From Tribonema minus (lineage: Eukaryota; Sar; Xanthophyceae; Tribonematales; Tribonemataceae), in the NCBI GenBank assembly GCA_017506865.1, contig JAFCMP010000526.1:679445-743444 (forward strand): a stretch of DNA of 64,000 bases, in the 5' to 3' direction. The notes beneath the pieces are model-generated. The model ran no database searches. It saw nothing but the letters and a program-made list of their open reading frames with translations, and was not told where the DNA came from. Shown one piece after another: positions 55,949 to 64,000 of this stretch. The translations under genes and the position numbers were made by a program. Positions within the stretch are counted from its first letter, which is position 1; every line of letters begins with the position of its first letter.

Positions 55949-57005
55949 CTGCGCAGGCGTACAGAAGCGTAGATCAGCAACATCTACGTCGACACGTGCA
56001 TTCAAATCAAGTTAATATATCGCACATATCAGTGATATCACACGCCGGTGCACATGGAAATTCATGAACGCAGCATGACAAAGTGTGACCGTCGAGCGCG
56101 CTGAGATGCCGTTGTAGCTGACACATGCGCCGCCCTTATTGCTGCAAGTCAAGCATGATCATGCAAGTATGTACACTGAGGCAACAGCGACACAGCCAAA
56201 GCGTGTGGTGGGCGCTTCACCACCGTCGCCCTTGAGGCTGTACTCTACGGCTCTGAAAAATCATTATTATGAGTGAAATGAAAAACGAATCAAAAGATTG
56301 TAGAGCTCTAGGTGACAAGGGATAAATAGCCGCAAGTGAGTGTTGTGCGCGAGGTGGGCACGGATTTTCCTCAGTACAAAATAATATAGTGCAAGCAATG
56401 CCTGGCGGCGCACGTGACGGAATGCAGCCATGTACTTGCAGCAGTGCACTCATCTTAGCACGTGTCTCACGCGCAAATGTTGGTGTGCAAAAACGGATGT
56501 CAGTGCTCATCACAAGAGGATGCATGCTTGTGCTGTGCCGGTTGTCAAAATCGGTGCCACATTTCCATATTTTAAGACTTGACAGTTGTCAACAACGTCG
56601 ACTCTTGAGAAATGAGAGGCGTGCATCTGTAGCTTACCATGATCCCTCAACGCACTGACGTTTTGGTGCTTGCCGGTTTTGCGTCCTGCCAGTGGCTGCA
56701 GTTGCGCCCACAAAGGACCTGCTGCGTACACACAAGAACATTCAGAGCGCCACAACGTCAATGTAGTTTTTGATGCATAACAGCACGCTTGATTACCGCT
56801 TGGCCTGAAGACCAAAGCAGAGCCGACTTGAAGTTGAAGTGTCAGCACAAGATGTTAAAGAGCCACCGATGATGATGGATTTTTAACGGACTCAAGTATG
56901 TAAAAGACAACTCTGACTCAGCCAGTCCATGTATAGCGCCTTGACGTCAACCGGATGATGTCCCAAGCGAAGCCTAGGATGTCCACATGTCATTGTAGGT
57001 ATACA

Positions 57006-57034
57006 TGTACGGCCAGCTGTCAGTGAACATGTAC

Positions 57035-57069
<35 letters not shown>

Positions 57070-57109
57070 CATGTATATGTACATGTATGTACGGCCAGCC
57101 GTCAGTGAA
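57006..57109 (+). repeat. ATGTAT microsatellite framed by a 21-bp direct repeat
   Basis: An (ATGTAT)n array at about 57028-57088 is bounded on both sides by GTACGGCCAGCYGTCAGTGA (57007 and 57090, one mismatch), and the right copy runs into a poly-A of about 16. The direct repeats might mark a target-site duplication or an expanded tandem unit. Confidence 0.85.
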
Positions 57110-57566
57110 AAAAAAAAAAAAAAATCAAGTCATGGCGCGTGCCGAATGCACACATCAAGGCATGTACTATGCTGCAGAACACCAGTGCAGTGCAGAGCCC
57201 AAAACCAAAATCAGGTGCTGTCACAGTACTCTTCACGGGCATGACCATATGGTTTTACCAGCGTTCCATGACGGCTGCTGGCAACGCATCTGCAAATGAC
57301 ATGCGCGTGCCATTCTGCAAGTCATATCTCGCCTCCTTGACTGCAGTTGCACATGCTCATTTGTTTACAAGGTCAGTTGCGCAGACCATGCCAGTCCGGA
57401 GGGCTGCTGCGAGACAGACATAATCACTCAAGACTGTTGCCCAGGTGCCCTTGGGCTCCTGCAGCATGCTGGGAACAAAATAGACAGGAACCTGCTAGAA
57501 TCTTTTGCATGCGGCATAGACATCCACACCTTAATCTAGGCCGGCTCGTGTCAGCCAATACTTTCT

Positions 57567-57620
57567 GCTCACATGGGAACATGCAGTCATGAAGCTCACA
57601 TGGGAACATGCAGTCATGAA
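57567..57620 (+). repeat. Perfect 27-bp tandem duplication
   Basis: Two adjacent identical 27-bp units beginning GCTCACATGGGAACATGCAG. With no differences it is probably recent. Confidence 0.9.
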
Positions 57621-57636
57621 CAACGTCAAGCCACAC

Positions 57637-57708
57637 CTCAGCAGACTGAGATAATGCCATTGGGCGGGGTGGGGGATCCAGTTCAACGCTTTCCGCAGCC
57701 GAATGCAT
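57637..57708 (-). CDS. Candidate first exon of the coiled-coil gene
   Basis: ATG at 57708, 24 codons (MHSAAESVELDPPPRPMA and LSQSAE), ending in donor CTGAG|GTGTGG at 57637 in phase 0. This agrees with the phase-0 pattern of the coiled-coil gene to its left. Support is only the start codon, donor and phase; upstream promoter signals were not recognised. Confidence 0.3.
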
Positions 57709-58385
57709 GAGAAAATACGAGCCAGGTACGGCGTTGTGGCATGAGAGCCTGGAAGCAAGCTTGGTGTGCTGACGCACGCGTAGACTGGACGTTGGAGACA
57801 CGTCCTAAAGGCAGGGAAGCCGAGCTGAAAGGCACTCGTCGCCAGGCGCAACGCGAAACAGTTGTTTTTCAGGATTTTGCAACAAGCGCTCCCCACAATA
57901 TGTCAGCTGATCGGACGTCCTCACGACATGTGCTGCCTCTCAGCAGCCATCAGCATGACACTGATGCGGAACGCGTTGAAGTCACTCGCAAACCACAATA
58001 CAGTGCTTGAGAGCAGCAAAAGCTACCGGCTTGAAAATCCCAAGTAAGGACACACATCAGATTGATATAACGCACCGAGTCGGTGACGTCCGGCGAACTG
58101 CCGCTGGGCTGCTTCTTCAGTGGCCTCTGCGTTGTTTGGCTCCAGGTGTCTGCCGGCGCAAGCGTGACTCCTAGTACAGTGTGTCCAAGGTGTCTTGAGG
58201 CAGCAGGCCGAGAAGATCTGGATTTACAGATGCTTTGCCACTCAGATCCCGCTGCCGTCAAGCTAGAGCCGTCCGAGGCTTTACTCCGCACTCCACAGCA
58301 GCCTTGATTTGCCGCAGATGCCTGTCGTCAAGGTTTGATGTGCTTTTCCGACTTTGACCAGCGCGAGCTGAGCTCAGGGGGTTCC

Positions 58386-58461
58386 GGCGGGTCACTCGTT
58401 GACGTAGGCGGGTCACTCTTTGGTTCTCTCGTTGATGTAGGCGGGTCACTCTTTGATGTAG
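58386..58461 (+). repeat. Short tandem repeat with GGCGGGTCACTC units
   Basis: GGCGGGTCACTCKTTGACGT-like units occur three times, at about 58386, 58408 and 58440, with GTTGATGTA linkers. No function is recognised. Confidence 0.75.
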
Positions 58462-59452
58462 TATGAAAATGGTGATTGTTCGAACATCACCAGTCTTTGA
58501 TTATGTGACATTACTGACCTAATGGCAGAGATGTCACTTTGTCACTGCATGATCAAGCGCTGCGTACTGGGCACTCTTGTATCTGCAATGTGCTGGAGCA
58601 GCACATGTGTGCGAAGTCGACTGCTGACAAAGCAAGCAATGGCCACTGGTGTACAACCATGAAGCAATCTTGAGAGTGCCCTGCCTGCATGTGCAGATGA
58701 TGCGACGATGCCAGACATCAAACATCACATGGTGATGGCATGAGAAGTTATGGGCATCAGGTAATGTACCAGCTTGATGTGGAGTCGTTGCGTGCCCTGA
58801 TGGCAGCAATACCACCGCATTTCAGCGCCACCGAGTTTCATGGCATGCCGCCATAATTCGCCTTGTCCGTGCTCTGCTGGATGTATCACCAGCATGCGCT
58901 GTCCAGAGCACGCATTTCACCTTTCCCATTCAAGCAGTGGCGCGATGATGCACTCAAAGTGCGCATGTGCGGCACACGCGCCCACGCTGCTGTAGTAGAA
59001 CTCACTGCCTCTCCGATTGTAACAAAATGTCCGCCCGTCTGACCGCCCGCAGCATTGTGGCCGTGGCATTTCCTCCCCAGCACTGTGCGCAACTGACATC
59101 GCGCCTATCCATAGAGCAATGATCGTCTCACAAAACCATCCCTCGACAACTGCCAACTCCATGAAATTCAGGTGCCTGTTCATACGCGCATCGCAGCGCC
59201 CTCTCGCCCCACGGGGGGCACCCCCATTGCAGCACTTCGCTGCCTCCACCGCGCAGATGTCTGCCTCGTGCACGCCTCCCGCCACGCAGCTGCAGCTTGT
59301 TGCACACAGCAGCACCAGCAATGTCAGGTCTTATTTGCTGCCCACCTCATGGATTGGCCACAGCATCCCATCTGTGTCGCCAAGCTTCCATGGAGCGCGC
59401 GTGTTCAAATAACTCGAGTACTCCTCACTCCTTCCTACGCATGTGATATTCT

Positions 59453-60015
59453 GTGCGCAGTGCGTGGAGATTGTTTCCCCATTCGCAATCATCGGCAGCC
59501 TTTGCAGTGCACCGGTGCTGCAGGACGCAAGAGGCGGGGTGAATGGAAGGGAGTGGTAGGCAGGGATGGGGGTGGGAAATGGGGGGTGCGTGGGTGGGCG
59601 GAGGTGGGGGGGGGGGGATGGGGGGAGGTGGGGGGGGGGGATGGGGGGAGGTGGGGGTGGGGGATGGGGGGAGGTGGGAGGGGGGTGGGGGGGGGGGGGC
59701 GGAGGCGGCCTTGGAGGCCGACCCCCCCGTCTGCGGGCAAGAGCTGCATGTGAGACGAGTTAGCTATGGTGGGGCCCCCGGAGGGCCCCCTATGGTTGCC
59801 TGCGACGAGCTCGAGAACCGGAGGATGAGATTGCTCTCATCAACCAGCCGCGATTGGTGCCCGGAGCGCCCTACGCGCCTCGGAGGCTTCAGTTAGCACG
59901 TTTAGTCTTACTTCTGAGGGCCCAAAAACTCCCTCCGGTATGATGCTGTCCAGTGGCACTTGACACTGGGTGGGTGCACGAGCATTACCACTCGCATGCA
60001 AAGAGTCACAATTTG
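59453..60015 (-). repeat. GGGCCC-family dispersed repeat, copy 3 (longest)
   Basis: Reverse orientation relative to copies 1, 2 and 4. It combines the left part seen in copies 1 and 4 (GCGAGTGGTAATGCTCGTGC, ATACCGGAGGGAGTTTTTGG) with the right part seen in copy 2 (G/C-rich tract, GCACCGGTGCACTGCAAAGG, AATGGGGAAAC). It therefore defines a full-length unit of about 560 bp. Confidence 0.85.
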
Positions 60016-60837
60016 TACTAGGTAACGGGTTTTTGCAATTTGTGAAGTAATGTGTGAAGTTACACAGCTGTGTGAACATGACGACAAGGAAGGCCTTCCC
60101 TTGCATTTGCGGAGGTAGGGGACGAGAAGCCCTGGTGCATGTGGCAGGTGCACGCTCACCAAAAGCGGGTCAGACATCACCTCAGCACATGTTTTGGCCA
60201 GCGTGGGTACCCCAACAATAAATGCTACTTTTTGCGTTGAACCTTCTTCATGGAAGAACGTGTATGCTGCGGGCAGGAGTCTGCCTTGCCGCTTCAAACG
60301 TGCGACGGTCACGCAGACTTCAACCGTTTCCCGCCGTTACGCATAACTTGAAGTAGACATGTGTGAAGAATCGTGTGTTATGCAGCGCGCCGTTGCAGCG
60401 TAAGACCCTATCATGACGACACACGATAGGCTTAGCGCACTGTGACCCCCAACCGTTGTGAGAGGATGCTGCCCTGCTGCGCTGCACGCAGCCGCAACGG
60501 AAGCCAAGTTGAGCTTCAACGATACTTGTGTTCGGCCATCCCGCGTACCTGATGATGTGTGCCACACTGTGTGGTCGCGTGTCAACCGACGGCAGGCTCC
60601 CTTGTCACTCTCAAGTTGGGGAAGCTAGAGAATTCTGCAAAGAATAACTTCGCGCCATTGTAAACAATGTTTTTTCATCACATGTGGTGAACGAGTTTGA
60701 CGCTGAGCACAGAAAGGGGACCTGCAAATTACGTGAAGTAGCTTCCTGTAAAGGAGCATCAGATTCCTTACATGTCTTCAAACTGGTCTAAAGTTGCAAA
60801 CCTGGCCTGAGTGCCAATTTCAAGCGAGACCGACTCT

Positions 60838-61110
60838 AAATTTGCGAGTGGTTTTACTGTCTCACCCATCCAGCAGCCATCATACCGGAGGGAGTTCTTG
60901 GGCCCTCAGGAATGTACATATGTAGGGCTGAAACAACGCCTCTGAAGGCGTAGGGCGCTCCGGAGTATCAACTGGACCTGGGGCTAAGCTCACTTGTGGA
61001 TGTACATTTGCAGCTTCCCTCCAGGGGCGGCAGTGGCTTCGTCGCCAAAACTCATAGGGGGCCTCCGGGGCCCTGCCCCCCCCCACACACACACCACCAA
61101 CCCCCATTCC
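60838..61110 (+). repeat. GGGCCC-family dispersed repeat, copy 4
   Basis: Contains TTTGCGAGTGGTTTTACT, ATACCGGAGGGAGTTCTTGG, CTCTGAAGGCGTAGGGCGCT and GGGGGCCTCCGGGGCCC followed by a C-rich tract. The middle is more diverged than in copies 1-3. Confidence 0.8.
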
Positions 61111-62181
61111 CGTCCTGATCCACCACCATCTCCCTCCCCGTCATGATCGCTCGAGCCATGTCGAATTATGCCTCACTCCGCTCATTTTCTGTTTCCTGTG
61201 GCGTGGCCTGAGTGTTGATGTTATTGGGACTCTGCGAGAAATGGGCATGCTTCGCTCGTATCTGCATGTCAACTTGAAGTTTGGCAGCGTGGTCGAAATC
61301 ATCAAGGGAAGCCCGCACGACAGCTCGCTTGCCACGTGCATCACCAATTTGCCAGCCTGGATATTGCCTCCAAGTACACAGGGCTGGCGCTGTCAACTGG
61401 TAGCTCTGATATCCCCCCACCGGCACACCAGCACCACCCCCAATCCACAATCATGGTTACCATGGCTGCAGCTTAAGCCAGGGCTGACTCCAACACGATC
61501 AGCCTCCAAGTTGTGGCACGGTGACGCTTGAACGTGAAGTTGCAGCTCGTGTACAGCAGCGGATGCAGTGTTGTGTTGAAAAGTAACGTCACCGACGGCG
61601 TCAGCCTGAAGGCAGCGCGGAGTTTGAGTGGTCAGACGGCATTGATCTGCCACACCACACATACCACGTAATCACACAACCACGGTGACCGTGTCACACC
61701 AACTGTTGTAGAGCTAAGCCACCTGCAGCAAGCTTGCCAACTGATGAGCTAGGCAACACCAAGTGCTGGAGGGAGCGGCTAGCCTGAGATCGGCAGCTTG
61801 CCCAGCGCCGGCGACCTGATGCACGCACCAAGTCAAATATGCCAACGGTGGTGAGCCAACTGGGGCAGGCGTGGTGAGCACCACAAACAGCGTCCTATGA
61901 TTTCGTGAAATGAGGTGCTTCAACAGATCATAATCAGTTGCCTCTGCTCGCTGACAGTTGCCTTTTTGTCCATAACGGTTGCCGCTGGCATACATGCACC
62001 ACGACATACCACAGCGCCAATTCAACTAGTGGAAGCCAGGCACGCCACCAGCACGTCCTGCTGGTCACCTGATCGCGCCAGCTGCTCTTTTGCCGCTGAT
62101 CGAGGCGGTGCAGGGTGTCCGCATGACTGGTTGAAGTACTTTACTGGTGCCGTATCGCCCCCGGGGATCTTTGAACTTAAC

Positions 62182-62262
62182 CTGTCGGCTGAGCGCCTTG
62201 ACGGACATTGCATAGTCTAGGTCGTCAGGATCTGCTCCTGGGAAAAAGATGCCTCGCTGCAT
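62182..62262 (-). CDS. Candidate 27-codon exon, unidentified
   Basis: Minus strand, acceptor CAACTCCAG and donor CGACAG|GTTAAG, phase 0. It reads MQRGIFFPGADPDDLDYAM then SVKALSRQ. A further possible piece (LSEKEKGAPRSIQ, acceptor TTACAG) lies upstream near 62380-62416. Both could be 5-prime exons of the coiled-coil gene or of another minus-strand gene divergent from the ankyrin gene. No family is recognised. Confidence 0.3.
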
Positions 62263-62491
62263 CTGGAGTTGTGATGCTAGCTTCCACGGGCTCATCCTCA
62301 GTGCCGACTCTTTGCTCACCGATTACATCCTCAAGTATTGTGCATGCCTTCTCGTTTGCATCGCTGGCCAGTGTGTGCACCTGGATCGAGCGTGGTGCTC
62401 CCTTCTCCTTCTCGCTCAACTGTAACTGTAACTGTCAGTTGTCGAACGAAGACGGGAAGTTGCCTCTGCTTTGTTGTGGTTTTGATTCGCA

Positions 62492-62705
62492 GGCGGAGGT
62501 CCTATCGGCTGCTGTCAGCGCCTCGACCTTTCTGCTCAAGCGAGGCGTACGTGAGGCCGCAGCTAGCAAGCCAACACGCGCAGTCCGTGACCCCTTTGAA
62601 CACATCTCGCAGGAGACTATCGCCAACTGCACCTACGAGCAACAGCCTCTGACGCCTTCTCCAACAGTGGTTGCCGCCATTGGACTAGCGGATAACCTAT
62701 TCTGA
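62492..62705 (+). CDS. Possible terminal exon of an unidentified plus-strand gene
   Basis: After an acceptor-like TTTTGATTCGCAG the frame reads AEVLSAAVSASTFLLKRG, later RAVRDPFEHISQETIANC, and stops at 62703-62705. The frame is open further upstream without splice evidence. It lies only 51 bp before the ankyrin gene's ATG, so it could instead be part of that gene's leader. Composition is less GC-biased than sure exons. Confidence 0.25.
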
Positions 62706-62756
62706 AACGCGCGTGCGACCTTCTGCCTGCACCAAACTTTAGCATTCATAGAGCAG

Positions 62757-64000
62757 ATGACGTCAAGATCACCGAGATCGCCCCACTCAGTGTCTTTCGC
62801 AACGATCGCTGAGGAGCCCAAGCTTGAGACTTCCTCACAAGAACCACCTGCTGCTGATGCTGCTCCGCAAGATGCAGCAGCACAGCCAGGCAAGCGCACC
62901 AGCTTCCTGGCCCGCAACAACACCACAAGCACGCCTGCAGCCATAGCAACTGCCTTAGCGGCGCCACCGCGACAGGCGTCCGTGACCCCACCGCTGTCAC
63001 CGACCAGCAGCCGGCGCGCTGTGGCAGGCACGCCCGCTTCATCGCCGCCTGCCTCACCCAGCAACGCCAGCGCCGCCGATAAACCCAGCAAGCGCACCAG
63101 CTTTCTGGCGCGCGCGGGGACGCAGGCGGCGTCGCCACGCTACAGCCTATCCCCCGCAGCGCAGAGGGGGGGGGCCGCGGCTGCGGGAGGCGAGAGCGCA
63201 GCGGCGGCGGCGGGCGCGAGCGCGGGCGAGGCGGATTTGAGCTTGCACTGGGCGTGCAGGGAGGGGGACATGGCGGTGGCGGCGTCGCTGCTGCAGCGCG
63301 GCGCGAAGGTCGACGCGGGCGACAGCAACGACTGCACGCCGCTGCAGGTGCGCGCAGCTGCGGCACGTCTCTGCTGTCGCATCTCACACAGCACTTTGGT
63401 GGCGTTGGTATCATGTCTGCGGCAGTGTGCGCAGTTTTGACATGGCAGCTGTCACGGGGCGTCGTTGACGTAGCGACGCCGATTGACGGACCAACAGCAA
63501 GACCATTATTATGCATGCTCCCACTGCACCGCATTACCATTCTTCGTGACCAGTTGCAACTGTCAGCAAATTGCCGCCGCAGCGCCGTGGGAGTCATGGC
63601 GACTCATGAACTGCGCGTTGACACACGCAGCGGCGCTTCTGCTCAATGGCAGGTTGCCAGCAAGAGCGGTCACGTGGACATTGCCCGCGCGCTGGTGGAG
63701 GCTGGCGCCAGCCTCACCGCAGCAGACTACAACGGCAACACGCCGCTGCACTGGTACGTGTGGCCGTGTTGTTGCTACCGCTGCCTATGCGCCGTGTGGT
63801 CAGCAGCACTGTGCACCTACCTTGTAATTGCGATGGAGAGCATGCACCGTATGGCAGGTGACATGGCCCAGTAGCCATTGCCGAATGTGAGCAAGCAAGT
63901 GGGCACAAGGGGTACAACCGCTTGACGTCAGTACTGAGCTGAAGTCTACAGCTTGTTTGCCTGTCCCTGGACCACATGGTCGCGTAGCTGATGTGCTTAA
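62757..64000 (+). CDS. Ankyrin-repeat protein, N-terminal part, runs off the right edge
   Basis: Exon 1 is 62757-63347 (197 codons, phase 0 donor CTGCAG|GTGCGC) and exon 2 is 63653-63753 (phase 2 donor CACTG|GTACGT). Exon 1 starts MTSRSPRSPHSVSFATI and has about 150 residues of Ser/Pro/Ala-rich disordered sequence in which KRTSFLAR occurs twice (about residues 47 and 111), a possible basophilic-kinase site (RTS). Ankyrin repeats follow: LHWACREGDMAVAASLLQRG with DSNDCTPLQ, then across the intron SGHVDIARALVEAGASL and DYNGNTPLHW. The intron falls between the TPL-type end of one repeat and the next. Further repeats should lie to the right; no later exon was identified before 64000. The target is unknown. 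Confidence 0.8.

Larger units (their letters stand above)
55949..62181. other. Sparse interval with candidate minus-strand exons and repeats
   Basis: Mostly intronic or intergenic. A weak minus-strand exon candidate (PLAGRKTGKHQNVSAL) lies near 56.65-56.72 kb, and better ones are listed separately. A Ser-rich minus-strand frame ending at donor GACTCG|GTGCGT (58076) reads SSPDVTDS upstream and could be another phase-0 exon. Microsatellites and two GGGCCC-family repeats are annotated separately. Confidence 0.35.

Noticed and set aside
62746..63597. A 283-codon minus-strand open frame
   Set aside because: Antisense to the ankyrin gene's GC-rich exon; Pro/Arg/Cys-rich without motifs.

Overview
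This is nuclear DNA from a GC-rich, intron-rich eukaryote. Coding exons are very GC-rich at third positions, introns are closer to balanced, splice sites are mostly GT-AG with some GC-AG, and degenerate TTAGGG arrays lie inside the sequence. One gene encodes an axonemal outer-arm dynein heavy chain of the protist type with kelch and filamin domains, so the organism builds motile flagella. A unicellular flagellated alga or related protist is the best guess. A haptophyte-like composition is only an impression.

Layout: 1-7695 (minus) holds the N-terminal part of an outer-arm dynein alpha heavy chain (kelch propeller, IPT/filamin Ig domains, start of the tail), running off the left edge. 8930-11712 (plus) is a four-exon CAMK/AMPK-like Ser/Thr kinase with a KA1-like C-terminus. 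13859-16341 (minus) is part of an EF-hand gene, and 17.06-17.29 kb (minus) is a possible signal-anchor exon. 17946-27193 (plus) is a complete 12-exon ABCE1/RLI1 gene (635 aa), which anchors exon-intron structure precisely. 27.2-35.2 kb is gene-poor and rich in repeats. 35.2-51.4 kb (minus) is a long coiled-coil gene of at least 16 small phase-0 exons; candidate 5-prime exons lie further right (55.8, 57.7, possibly 58.1 and 62.2 kb). 51.7-55.7 kb (plus) is a non-LTR retrotransposon (reverse transcriptase plus R2-like CCHC/endonuclease region), probably in an intron of that gene and on the opposite strand. 62757 to the right edge (plus) starts an ankyrin-repeat gene.

The most unusual signal is architectural. 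Many introns contain tandem, decaying copies of their own boundaries: 10-80 bp of the flanking exon plus the splice site, repeated several times into the intron. In ABCE1 this is seen in introns 3, 5, 7, 9 and 10; in introns 3, 9 and 10 it affects both ends. The dynein, EF-hand and coiled-coil genes show the same. A TTGAAG/CTTCAA hexamer and an AGYGCTCA-type octamer recur in these duplicated units. A dispersed repeat family with a GGGCCC core (at least five copies, one long inverted pair) is also present.
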